Below, piece after piece: positions 10,601-18,600 of a stretch of 64,000 nt of DNA (positions are counted from its first letter, which is position 1; every line of letters begins with the position of its first letter). The notes under the pieces are model-generated. The model made no database searches. It was not told the DNA's origin and worked only from the letters and a program-made list of their open reading frames with translations. Made by a program: the position numbers and the translations under genes. The DNA comes from Fidelibacterota bacterium (lineage in GTDB: Bacteria; Fidelibacterota; UBA8477; JABMPR01): positions 114,663 through 178,662 of the forward strand of contig JADHVL010000004.1 in the NCBI GenBank assembly GCA_016784025.1, written 5' to 3'.

Positions 10601-13356
10601 ATATTCAGGTTGGCATCCACAAAAAAGGCGTCGTTCATTGAATACCAGGTGCCCCCGATACCCACCAGGCCGCCTTTAGCATCTGCCACAGCAGGTCCAG
10701 CATCATACGTGAAAGCATCCCCACCAAAGAAATCTACTGTGAATCCAAAATAGAGTGGGATGGAAGCGTCAATTGTGTGAGGTAAGTCTAATGTGATCTC
10801 ATTCCAGTCACCCATAACAAGTCCGGATAAGGCCTGATCAACCACAAGTGTTGTGGCGTTTTCTCCAGTCCAGACCTTTAATGAGTGGGTACCACCGGAG
10901 TTCACTGGTATAAAACTGATGGTGGTCAGAAGTGATCCATCAAGCTCTGTGAGATCAGCAGGATCGTATCTTACAGCAAGATCATAGGTGCCACCCATGA
11001 ATGAGTTATAGGTTCCAGCTTGTGTTCCATCGTCATACTGCAACCATTCTGTGGTTGGTGGAACGCTCGGTATATCCCAGCTCAAAGCAATATTCCTGAA
11101 GTTCTGGACTTCATGGACCAGATTGCCAGGAATAGCAAGTGCGTTTTCGTCCACTGTGGCAACTACTGGCTCTGAGGCACCAGCCTCTATACCATTGAAT
11201 AATGAGACGACTGTGTACATATACTCACCAGGAAACACATAGTAATCCATATATGAGAGTTCATCAGCATCTGTTGCACCGACCAGATCTTCACCGCGAT
11301 AAACGTGATACCCTGAGGCCAGGTCAACGGCGTTCCAGTTGACTGTCACATTAAAGGCATCAACCGTTGTTGTCACTCCAGAAGGACTTACATAGGCCAG
11401 ATCAAGTTCAGTGGTATAAATACCCTGACTCGTGGTAGAGATATAAACGGTGGATCCATCTGGCGAATAGATGACATCGGTATAATCAGCTGTGATGTTG
11501 CCGTCAAATGCTTGCCAGGTATCACCATCGTCGTATGAGATGAGAACTTCATTAGCAAAAGTCACCATGACTACAATTCCAGGTAAAACAGAATTGAATT
11601 CTACAACTTTGCAGTCCGAATCATGAACGAGATACCAACTCATACCACCATCTGTGGTTTTATAGGTACCTGCATCACTGGAAACCAGCAGCATGTCGCT
11701 TGAGAATGGACTGATACTGCCATCATAAATACCGGCAAAGCCTGGCAGGTCATCGCTCACCTGACTCCAACTGTCTCCACCATCTTCAGTCTTTGCAACC
11801 AGACCGTCACCAAAGGTGTAAATAATATCATCATTATCATAAGCAATGACGACATCAGTCATGGCATGGTGGTTGTTGTCATTGCCATCAATGACTTCCC
11901 AACTCTCACCAAAATCTTCGGATTTGATAAGTTCAGAAGCAACACCCTCATACCAGGTGGTAGCGAACATGGTTCCTGGAGTTGTCAAGGAACGAGCCAT
12001 TTCAATGAATCCACCACCTGAATAATCCATATTGTGCCATACAAGACCCTCTGTGGCACCGAAATCTGTACTTCGATAGAGCAGACCATTATTTATGGCG
12101 TTTCGCTTGCCGATCATGACCATTCCAGGCATGGCTGGATCTGACATCAGTGCTTTGACTTCTGCACCAAATGTTCCTGGGTCGGTATAATCTGTCCAGG
12201 TATCTTCAGAGGACGAATAGACATTTAAACCATTATAGTTACCAGCGTAAAGCGTGAACTCTCCGTCTGCTTCTTCTGTGATATTCATTTCAAGAGTAGA
12301 ACCAGATATCATTGTATACTGATCCCAGGTATATCCGTTATCTGTAGTGATATATGATCCAATTTCAGAGACGACAATGGCTACATCATCTGAGGTAGCG
12401 CTGATTGCAAGATCAAATGAGAAGAAAAATTCTGTGTTAATGTCCCAGGCTTGAGTTCTCCACGTAACTCCGCCATCGTTTGACATGAATACTTCATTGG
12501 CTTCCGCCATATAAATATTATCAGGATTGCTACCAAATCTCATCACGCGTGGTGCATCAGAAACACTATTCACGCGAGGTAGATCAACCGATTGCCAACT
12601 TGCGCCTGTATCCGTGGTAGTATAAAAGAATTGATTCCAGGAACTGTATGATCCCAGAAAATACTCACCTGAATTGGTTGGATGAGCCACGATTAAGCGA
12701 CCTCTATCAACACCTGCGCCAATAGAATCTGCAGGAATGACCTCCCAGTTAACTCCCAGATCAGTCGTCTTATGGAGACCATTATAGGTGGTTAAAAACA
12801 TGATGTTGTGATCAACAGCATCCATGGCTAGATAAAATAGATTTTCTTGTGGAACTGGGACATCAGACCAGGTGATTCCCGCGTCATCTGATATTTTGAT
12901 ATTTCCGCTCCAACCATCCTGCCAGGTGGCAATTCTACCGGTAATGGGATTGATCGTATAATTTTCAATAGGAGCCGCTAGAACCTGCGTAAAACTTTCA
13001 CCATTATCTGTGGATTTATATAACCCATTCTCAGATGAATATGCATCCCAGGAAATACTTGCAACGAAATAGACTGTGCTATCACTAAAAGGATCATTGA
13101 GAATGTTCCATATCTGCACATAACTAAAGTTATCACCATCAACGACATAAGTAATATCCCAGCTTTCGCCAGAATCCACCGATTTATAAAATGTATACTT
13201 GTTGGAGGCATACATAATATTCGTATCATCAGCATCGTATTCAATTGAATTGAACCTGCTGGACAGTGGACCTATGGGCGTCCACTCCTGTGCGCTAGCG
13301 ATACTTGCAAGAATCAGCAAAATCGATATCATGGTTAGGGTCAAAATCTTTTTCAT
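7684..13356 (-). CDS. Giant secreted protein: Asp-box beta-propeller, FnIII and four tandem modules, T9SS sorting domain
   Basis: About 1,890 residues from the ATG at 13356, which follows GGAGAG and begins MKKILTLTMISILL, a typical signal peptide ending ASA. A longer reading from 13410 would overlap the upstream gene and bury the signal peptide. Residues about 25-690 contain many SxDxGxTW-type Asp boxes (for example SDDAGITWSDV, TTDNGYTWDQY), as in sortilin/BNR beta-propellers. Then four related modules of about 250 residues start near 770, 1037, 1289 and 1539. Each has an opening like YDSGxYAGxYExWSGG, a KVWTGE strand and a closing VGGxW-type segment, and each is joined by an FnIII-like linker with NVYRDG. 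The end is a T9SS C-terminal domain with YPNPFNPSTTI, GVYFYRMEAG and a final MMYLK. Expected to be exported and surface-attached or released; ligand unknown. Confidence 0.9.
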   Translation of the reverse strand: MKKILTLTMISILLILASIASAQEWTPIGPLSSRFNSIEYDADDTNIMYASNKYTFYKSVDSGESWDITYVVDGDNFSYVQIWNILNDPFSDSTVYFVASISWDAYSSENGLYKSTDNGESFTQVLAAPIENYTINPITGRIATWQDGWSGNIKISDDAGITWSDVPVPQENLFYLAMDAVDHNIMFLTTYNGLHKTTDLGVNWEVIPADSIGAGVDRGRLIVAHPTNSGEYFLGSYSSWNQFFYTTTDTGASWQSVDLPRVNSVSDAPRVMRFGSNPDNIYMAEANEVFMSNDGGVTWRTQAWDINTEFFFSFDLAISATSDDVAIVVSEIGSYITTDNGYTWDQYTMISGSTLEMNITEEADGEFTLYAGNYNGLNVYSSSEDTWTDYTDPGTFGAEVKALMSDPAMPGMVMIGKRNAINNGLLYRSTDFGATEGLVWHNMDYSGGGFIEMARSLTTPGTMFATTWYEGVASELIKSEDFGESWEVIDGNDNNHHAMTDVVIAYDNDDIIYTFGDGLVAKTEDGGDSWSQVSDDLPGFAGIYDGSISPFSSDMLLVSSDAGTYKTTDGGMSWYLVHDSDCKVVEFNSVLPGIVVMVTFANEVLISYDDGDTWQAFDGNITADYTDVIYSPDGSTVYISTTSQGIYTTELDLAYVSPSGVTTTVDAFNVTVNWNAVDLASGYHVYRGEDLVGATDADELSYMDYYVFPGEYMYTVVSLFNGIEAGASEPVVATVDENALAIPGNLVHEVQNFRNIALSWDIPSVPPTTEWLQYDDGTQAGTYNSFMGGTYDLAVRYDPADLTELDGSLLTTISFIPVNSGGTHSLKVWTGENATTLVVDQALSGLVMGDWNEITLDLPHTIDASIPLYFGFTVDFFGGDAFTYDAGPAVADAKGGLVGIGGTWYSMNDAFFVDANLNMKGLVETVAQRDARMRLNTHMTRELTGYNVYRDGVVIGSSESLEDRSYTDEALEFGLYHYGVTAVSDEGESLPSNIAAVDLKDPYFPPSAVMATQTDVHDVLVTWDTPSFPPANAELRHDSGTNANYYESWSGGINSFVIVYSPEELAEFDGLPLSSIGFIPSNSGANSYTLKVYTGDNGETEVYSEVLTSITYGEWNDFAPTTDYIIDASVTHYFGYEIDAWGGIYCTYDGGPAAPNGVGGMVGMNGSWTSLMDAFWIDANINMSIKIEREVINPVVTSYKLFREDTELAEFDTTAAMEYLDSGLDYGVHNYSMIALYGETEMSQPSPIASIELVSPYPTPDSLMVIQTDINEVSLSWVAPTFPTIMGQLGYDSGVYAGAYEAWSGGTYDVAIKYDAADLTEMVGTELLSIGFIPANELGTYTLKMWTGEDAVNEIYSQSVATFDLDVWNEILLETPYVVSDSSILYIGYSVEIFGGYAFTHDGASAVRPGYSDMVRTGGWWYDLSSGFGVTGNVNVHASFDATPVPPVLEAYSVYRDGETIFTTEDSSTTAYLDAGVEFGEHSYAVSAVYTLEESATTDPVNIYLQNPYYPPTAFQAEIDEARSVQLSWSMDTDEYNLYWDNGVYEDAVGVIGGGNIIGAARFSPENLVDADGDMLEMIRFYLNDGADVNVKVWTGELAETLVHEQTVSNPLAYGWNEVELTVPVEISSSDWFWIGFEAVGTLDGEYCIGMDEGPAVVGYGDLVSTDDGATWQSLAGFGINRNVMVQGVVSDNLGGSTLLSLSNTSSGHIFEPTTNTLAVAGDTGIRETRETSLMGFNVYRDEVMVATIDDPNARAYTEVDELGDDQTYIYHLTALYTPDVESIPSNADTLLTPVAVDDLLIPDEYALKGNYPNPFNPSTTISFELPETQNVKINIFDLRGSLVQTLVNGSMDAGRYSILWNAENQASGVYFYRMEAGSFQATQKMMYLK

Positions 13357-13406
13357 TTTCTCTCCTTCGGATTGATTACATTTTGAAGTCTGAATCATCA
13401 AACACC

Positions 13407-13802
13407 TCAAACTTCTTCACTAATTTTTTGATCTCTTGTATCTATGGCAAGCTCAAGAACCATTTGAATTGAGAGCGGCTTCATAAGCATGAGATGAGCA
13501 CCTGCTGCTTTTGCCTGGCTATACTTTTCTGCTGTATAAAATCCTGTGAATAGGACAAATCTGGAGTGTGGGTTAAGTGCTTTGACTTTCTCCAGTAGTT
13601 GTATCCCACTTAATTCTGGCATCATGAGATCAGATAACACAAGAGCGTGTTCCTTTTCTCTGAAACATTCAAATGCCTGAAGTGGATTTTCAAATGCATC
13701 CACCTCAAAACCATGCAGCTTGAGGGCTGAATTCAGACTCCTCAAACTCATGGCGTCATCATCCACCAGCAAAATTCTCATTATTGATTCATTATTGGTC
13801 AC
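13407..13802 (-). CDS. Single-domain response regulator (CheY-like)
   Basis: 131 residues, almost entirely a receiver domain: acidic pocket LLVDDD, phospho-acceptor Asp in LVLSDLMMPE (about residue 58), Thr in VLFTGF and Lys in LMLMKPLS. There is no output domain, so it would act by protein-protein contact or as a phosphorelay shuttle. The start is GTG with GGAG three bases upstream, which is tight spacing; an ATG seven codons in (13781) is the alternative but has no ribosome site. Its stop is 50 bp before the secreted propeller gene, so the two may be co-transcribed. The kinase/NtrC pair lies 179 bp upstream, a possible partner. Confidence 0.9.
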   Translation of the reverse strand: MTNNESIMRILLVDDDAMSLRSLNSALKLHGFEVDAFENPLQAFECFREKEHALVLSDLMMPELSGIQLLEKVKALNPHSRFVLFTGFYTAEKYSQAKAAGAHLMLMKPLSIQMVLELAIDTRDQKISEEV

Positions 13803-13906
13803 ACTCTCCTATAGTCAAGAGCTGTGCCGAATATAAATAGGAGATCTATTATCAACATAAACTATTGATATTATTCTGTATATAAATATTTATCGAACGA
13901 AAAGAA

Positions 13907-13945
13907 AATGATCCATAATGAAGCAGTGCTTCATTATGGATCATT
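13907..13945 (-). terminator. Perfect 19-bp palindromic stem, probable terminator of the kinase/NtrC pair
   Basis: Bases 13907-13925 and 13927-13945 are exact reverse complements around one central base. Read leftward, the stem is followed by TTTCTTTTCG. It begins 37 bp after the stop of the NtrC-type gene, so a factor-independent terminator is the simplest reading. Such a long uninterrupted dyad could also be a protein-binding site for the receiver gene that follows. Confidence 0.7.
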
Positions 13946-13981
13946 CAATATCAATCACCAATTGGGATGTATACGACAATA

Positions 13982-15400
13982 TTAGTCTGGATTTAGTTTA
14001 CGATTTAAGCGATTTCTGGTAATTGATAGGTAATCAGAAAGCTTAGATTTATTATTGCTAAACAAAGCTAACATTTGTGAGAATAGTTCGTTCTCGAGTT
14101 CATCGTATGGGTATGATTTGTCTTTCAATTTGATCACAAGAGATCTATCTCCAATTTCAGCCGGTTTAGCAGCGCGATTTGTGATAAAATTCAGGTGTTC
14201 AGGCAGCAATTCATTTGAATTGTGCAGAATTGTTGCTCGATCAACTACATTCCTTAACTCACGAATATTGCCCGTCCAATCGGCTGCCTCTAGAATTTCC
14301 CCTGCCTGAGGTGTGATAAATCGAAACTGACGTTTACGCATTCTGGAAAATTCCAGGAGAAACATCTCCGCCAGCGGAACAATTTCTGATTTCCTGTTGG
14401 CTAAATTTGGAATTTTTAAATGACCAGTGTTCAACCTGTGGAGCAAATCCTCACGAAACCCCCCCCTTTTTACCATTGCTTCCAGATTTCTATTGGTCGC
14501 ACAAACGACTCTAATATCCAGTTCGACCAGTTCTGACCCCCCAACACGATATAGTTCTTTCATTTGGACAGCCCTCAGGAGTTTGGGCTGCATTTCTAAT
14601 GGTAGGTCTCCTATTTCATCTAGAAATATTGTTCCACCTTGAGCCAGCTCAAGTTTACCGATCTGACCTTTTTGCCTGGCTCCAGTAAACGAACCCGATT
14701 CATATCCAAACAATTCGCTCTCGAACAAGTGAGGCGAGATGGCTGAACAGTTGACGGTAATGAAGGGGGCTTCAACTCCCCTGGCCGCCATGTGAATTAT
14801 ACGAGCAAATATTTCTTTACCTGTGCCAGTATCACCCTCAATCAGTATGGGGATATCCGGAGTTTCACCGAGAATTGTTGCCGTGTTCACAAGCTTTTGG
14901 ATCGACTTAGAGAAAAACCCAACATCGCCTATGCCAAAAATATTTCTGATTGCTGTTGATTTTTCTGAATCTGAACTGACCATATGATTCAATTCGTTCT
15001 TAGAACTCGCCCCCTCAGTGCTCTCGGATTCCTTTTTTATTTCCAGATTTTCGATGCGTGCAACTATTCTAGCCAGATTGTCTACATCAACAGGTTTCTG
15101 CAGATAGTCTATAGCCCCCAGGCGCATGGCCTCTATGGCAGTGTCTAACTCTCCAAAACCTGTGATGATTATAACCTCTGGTCTCTTCTCCACTTGCCTA
15201 ACTTCCGCCAATAAATCAAGCCCACTCTTGCCAGGCATTCTCAAATCTGAAACAATGAGCTGATAATCTTCATTTATTAACAATTCTAAAGCCATATCTA
15301 CAGACTCTGCTGCATCCACATTGTGCCCTAAATAAGTAGAAAGAAATTTTTCCAAAGAATCTCTACTCAGGTGGTCGTCCTCAACCAGAAGAATGTTCAT
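13982..15400 (-). CDS. Sigma-54-dependent NtrC-family response regulator
   Basis: Activator of sigma-54 promoters, controlled by phosphorylation. From the ATG at 15400 it has about 472 residues. The receiver domain (1-120) has LLVEDD, phospho-Asp in LIVSDLRMPG, Thr in IIITGFGE and Lys in YLQKPVD. The AAA+ domain (about 165-395) has Walker A EGDTGTGKE, the sigma-54 contact loop as GSFTGA rather than the usual GAFTGA, Walker B GGTIFLDEIGDL and the arginine region FREDLLHRLN. A Fis-type helix-turn-helix closes it (SKLSDYLSITRNRLNRKL). It overlaps the end of the kinase gene by 20 bp, which indicates translational coupling and a cognate pair. Confidence 0.95.
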   Translation of the reverse strand: MNILLVEDDHLSRDSLEKFLSTYLGHNVDAAESVDMALELLINEDYQLIVSDLRMPGKSGLDLLAEVRQVEKRPEVIIITGFGELDTAIEAMRLGAIDYLQKPVDVDNLARIVARIENLEIKKESESTEGASSKNELNHMVSSDSEKSTAIRNIFGIGDVGFFSKSIQKLVNTATILGETPDIPILIEGDTGTGKEIFARIIHMAARGVEAPFITVNCSAISPHLFESELFGYESGSFTGARQKGQIGKLELAQGGTIFLDEIGDLPLEMQPKLLRAVQMKELYRVGGSELVELDIRVVCATNRNLEAMVKRGGFREDLLHRLNTGHLKIPNLANRKSEIVPLAEMFLLEFSRMRKRQFRFITPQAGEILEAADWTGNIRELRNVVDRATILHNSNELLPEHLNFITNRAAKPAEIGDRSLVIKLKDKSYPYDELENELFSQMLALFSNNKSKLSDYLSITRNRLNRKLNPD

Positions 15401-17054
15401 TCTGCTTAATCCTTTCTGATATTGGGATTTGAATCTCAAAAGAGGCTCCACCCTCATTCACATTTGAAGCCAAAATACTACCCTGTAACTGATCCAAGGT
15501 CTTTTTCACAATTGCCAACCCCAACCCCATCCCCTTTTCAGGAGCTTTGGTGGAAAAAAATGGATCAAATATGCGGTCGGCATCTTGAGCAGGAAAACCC
15601 ATTCCATTGTCTGAGACTGATACAATAATTTTCTTATCATCATGTCTAGCCTTAATGGTGATTTTTTTCTCGTTAACATCCGATTCATCCAGAGAATGGA
15701 TGGCGTTGACAACCAGATTTAGTATCATCTGTTCAAGATCAATTTTGGATGCCAGAACAGTTACATCACCAAGATCAATGTCTGTCTCCAAAAATATTCC
15801 ATGCGCATTGATCTGCCTGTTCACCAGAGATAAAGCACCTTCAATGGCCTTACTGACTCTGATCAAATCCTTTTTAGCATTATTGGGATGAGCCCAGACG
15901 GATCTCATATGTTTGATGATTTTGTCAATTCGGTCAACACTCTTTGAAATCTGTTCCATCTCTTCTACGAAAAAAAGAGGTAGTTGATCTGGATTATTAC
16001 GGTGCCAGTAGAGGACAGAATTTGCACTCACAGAGATGGCATTCAAAGGTTGGTTAATTTCGTGTGTAATCCCGGCAGCCATAACTCCGATTGAGGCAAG
16101 CCGAGCTGATTTCTCCATGAGCTGATGGTTTTTCAGACTTTGCTGCTCTGCCGAGTGCACCAATGACAGATGTGCTATCTTCTCTTTTATTTCTTCGGTT
16201 GATATTCTTTTTCGGAGTTCATTTTCCTTCTGCGCATACTTGTAAGCCAGCTCAAAATCTTCCTTTTTCACTGAAATTTTTTGAAGCACTTCGTATTGTA
16301 CCAGGCTGAGCATGCTATTGCCGAAGATTTTGGCTATCTCCATGCCTCGATCAATGTATTTTCGAGCTTGCTCCAGGTCATTAGAACCAATCAAGATGCT
16401 GGCAAACTGAAAACATATGTTACCTTTTAGTACAGAATCTTCCATTTGATCAAACTGCTGAGAGGCTCGATCCAAATAACGAATACCTGATGCATTGTCG
16501 CCTCGGTCTGTAGATAATTCACCTAAATTACCAAGACAAATAACCTGGCTGTTGGTAGAATTTTTCTCTACGGCAATCTCATACGCCTCTAGAAAAAGTT
16601 TCTCTGCTTCATCATAGCGCTCCAATGTTGCTAAAACACCAGCGAGATTATTGAGAGATCTATAATTTCCAGGATCAATGCGAACGGCTTCGCTATGTTG
16701 CTGAAGTGCTCGCTCCAGGTGGTCCATGGTGAAGAATATCTGCCCGAGATTATTCATGGCGTTTGCACCAAGTGCGCTATCTCCGATTTCTTTTGAGACT
16801 AGAATAGCTTGCTCATAGTGGGAGATAGCTTGATTGTAGTCATCAATAGTAAAATTGTATAGACCCAGCAGATTCTCGATTTCGACAATGTGTCGTTTAC
16901 TCTGAATTTGCTCAGCTAAATCTCGAGCCAAAGAAGCATATTCTCGACACTGCCTAAAATCATTGGCTAAACGAAATTGATCGGCCTTGGTAATGAGATC
17001 AGCAATATGCTGTTCCTGTTTAATTCTCTTTGGTGTTTTCTCAGTATTGTTCAT
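15381..17054 (-). CDS. TPR-containing sensor histidine kinase
   Basis: 557 residues without a signal peptide or clear membrane helix, so probably a cytoplasmic sensor. Residues about 20-290 are tetratricopeptide repeats (for example ANAMNNLGQIFFTMDHLERA and GNYRSLNNLAGVLATLERYDEA), a likely protein-interaction input. The kinase core follows: H box MAAGITHEINQPLNAISVS with the phospho-His near residue 331, N box NLVVNAIHSLDESD, G1 VSVSDNGMGFP, F box FDPFFSTK and G2 KGMGLGLAIVKKT. The ITHEINQP form of the H box is typical of NtrB/DctB-like kinases, which fits the NtrC-family partner overlapping its 3' end. Confidence 0.94.
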   Translation of the reverse strand: MNNTEKTPKRIKQEQHIADLITKADQFRLANDFRQCREYASLARDLAEQIQSKRHIVEIENLLGLYNFTIDDYNQAISHYEQAILVSKEIGDSALGANAMNNLGQIFFTMDHLERALQQHSEAVRIDPGNYRSLNNLAGVLATLERYDEAEKLFLEAYEIAVEKNSTNSQVICLGNLGELSTDRGDNASGIRYLDRASQQFDQMEDSVLKGNICFQFASILIGSNDLEQARKYIDRGMEIAKIFGNSMLSLVQYEVLQKISVKKEDFELAYKYAQKENELRKRISTEEIKEKIAHLSLVHSAEQQSLKNHQLMEKSARLASIGVMAAGITHEINQPLNAISVSANSVLYWHRNNPDQLPLFFVEEMEQISKSVDRIDKIIKHMRSVWAHPNNAKKDLIRVSKAIEGALSLVNRQINAHGIFLETDIDLGDVTVLASKIDLEQMILNLVVNAIHSLDESDVNEKKITIKARHDDKKIIVSVSDNGMGFPAQDADRIFDPFFSTKAPEKGMGLGLAIVKKTLDQLQGSILASNVNEGGASFEIQIPISERIKQNEHSSG

Positions 17055-17135
17055 TCTGCTCTGCCTAAACGCTTAGTATGAGATCTTTTCAATGAAACCT
17101 GTATTCGTCATTTAACTGTACGAGGAGATTTCTTT

Positions 17136-17539
17136 TTATTCAGTAAATCGGCTTAGGAAGGGTCCATAGAGTTGATCCTTACCCAGCGTGTGGTCTAATA
17201 ACCAGGCAGCTAAAAAATTGAGAACCTCATCAAGTGTTACCCCATCATTATTGGCGATACGAGCTTGATATTCCACTACTTGCCTCAGTAGTTCTTCATG
17301 CTCAGCGATATGTTCATCAAGACCTTCAAAACCAAAATGCCGCATCATGGCTTCTTCAGCCAAAAATGAAAGATGGTGTAGCTCCTGAGCTGCTCCAGGG
17401 TGTTTTTAACGATATCTGAGTCACTATTGTTTTCATTGGCAAAAATGAGGGAGTTGATCATCTCGAATAGGATCTTGTGGTGCTGGTCAAATTCCTTGAT
17501 CCCAACACTGAAACGATCTTCCCAGACTAATGCTTGCAT
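17136..17539 (-). pseudogene. Bacteriohemerythrin, interrupted by a single-base frameshift
   Basis: Two overlapping reading frames together make one complete bacteriohemerythrin (O2-binding di-iron four-helix bundle). The first (from ATG 17539) reads MQALVWEDRFSVGIKEFDQHHKILFEMIN and then LRSYTIFHF, before running into WLKKP and a stop. The second carries on the family sequence LAEEAMMRHFGFEGLDEHIAEHEELL and ends with WLLDHTLGKDQLYGPF. Ligand residues from both halves are present (HxxL, HFxxEE, HxxxH, HxxxxD). The break falls in a run of five A (17362-17366; T on the coding strand), and one extra T would restore the frame. It is either a real inactivation or slippery tract, or a sequencing error. 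Confidence 0.85.
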
Positions 17540-17698
17540 GAAAAATTCTCCTCGTTCTTGAGGATAAGATATTCGCTCGACTGCTTATTCGCAACGCGGG
17601 TAATACAATTATTAATTTGCATTTCACTACCCCAAATGTGTAAACTAATCCATTAATTCCAAGATTTCGAATAGCATGTGTCAGGGGGTTACTAGATT

Positions 17699-18118
17699 AT
17701 GAAATTTAATTACTTATTCTTATGCTTTGTTTTATTTCCCATGTTTTTGATGGCGAAGATTCATGACACAAAAATCCCTGCCAGCGTTGAATCATATTTT
17801 CAGATGAACCGTACCGGTCCACAACTGATTTCAACTGAAGTGCTGAATCATCGTCAATCCGGTCGGACGATAAAAATCAAGATCATAGCCACTAGGAATA
17901 AAAGTGCCAAGGATCTGGCATTCGCCTTTGCAGCTTCAGCGGCGGTGGCCAACATGGCAGAACGACCCTTTGATCTGCTGTGGGTTGAGATGGATATCAA
18001 TTTCAAAGGATCAGAGACAACCGTGGCCCTGGCGCCGGCAAATTGTACCATCGATGCGCTTATCTTTGGAAACGTCGAAACCGAAAAATGGTGGAGTAAT
18101 TGTTTACAATTTCCTTAG
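17699..18118 (+). CDS. Small secreted protein of unknown function, copy 1 of a tandem pair
   Basis: 139 residues with an N-terminal signal peptide (about 1-19, MKFNYLFLCFVLFPMFLMA). I do not recognise the family. The mature part has an Ala-rich amphipathic stretch, SAKDLAFAFAASAAVANMAE, followed by LLWVEMDINFKG and TVALAP, and ends with a Trp/Cys-rich tail EKWWSNCLQFP. Two Cys (in NCTIDAL and SNCLQFP) could form a disulfide. Its neighbour 66 bp downstream is a paralogue with the same order of motifs. The ATG follows AGGGGG. The pattern suggests a small periplasmic alpha/beta domain. Confidence 0.8.
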   Translation: MKFNYLFLCFVLFPMFLMAKIHDTKIPASVESYFQMNRTGPQLISTEVLNHRQSGRTIKIKIIATRNKSAKDLAFAFAASAAVANMAERPFDLLWVEMDINFKGSETTVALAPANCTIDALIFGNVETEKWWSNCLQFP

Positions 18119-18183
18119 CATGCTCAGAACTTAGGTTTTGGCCCAGAAGTAATATTTTTCAGTCAGGGGGAGATTTACAATAA

Positions 18184-18600
18184 TTGAAATTGAGATTATG
18201 CTTCCTGGCTCTAATCTTGATCCCCCAGGTTTTAAATGCTCAAATTCCAGATGTAAAAATTCCCTATTCTATCAAACAATACTTCAAACTGAATCGTGTC
18301 AGCCCAGAACTTGTCTGTGTCGATTTGTTCGATCATCCTGAGACTGGTCGGACCATTAGAGTCAAAATAGTATCTCGTCGTAACGAAACAGCAAAGGATC
18401 TTGCCATTGCCTTTGCTGCTGCCGCGGCAGTTGCCAATATGGCTGAACCAGACATTGAACTGCTATGGGTTGAAATGGAAGTGAATTTCAAGGACAATGA
18501 AATAACCATGGCCTTAGCTCCAGCCAAATGCACGATTGACGCACTTATAATAAATTGTGAAACGGAGAGGTGGTGGCAGGACTGTCTGGAGTTTCCTTAG
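18184..18600 (+). CDS. Small secreted protein of unknown function, copy 2 of a tandem pair
   Basis: 138 residues, more than half identical by eye to the gene just upstream: signal peptide MKLRLCFLALILIPQVLNA, core TAKDLAIAFAAAAAVANMAE, LLWVEMEVNFKD, TMALAPAKCTIDALI and tail ERWWQDCLEFP. The start must be TTG because a stop codon lies directly before it and no ATG precedes the signal peptide; GGGGGAG lies about 11 nt upstream. The start of the mature protein and the tail have diverged most. Its TAG stop overlaps the stop of the convergent diguanylate cyclase gene (4 bp shared). Function unknown. Confidence 0.8.
   Translation: MKLRLCFLALILIPQVLNAQIPDVKIPYSIKQYFKLNRVSPELVCVDLFDHPETGRTIRVKIVSRRNETAKDLAIAFAAAAAVANMAEPDIELLWVEMEVNFKDNEITMALAPAKCTIDALIINCETERWWQDCLEFP

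Noticed and set aside
13813..13831. Sigma-54-like sequence CGGCACAGCTCTTGAC before the receiver gene
   Set aside because: The -12 GC is GA, and the transcript would start on or after the GTG start codon.
17580..17650. Possible -24/-12 promoter before the hemerythrin gene (GG-N10-GC)
   Set aside because: Only the two dinucleotides match; the surrounding consensus is absent.
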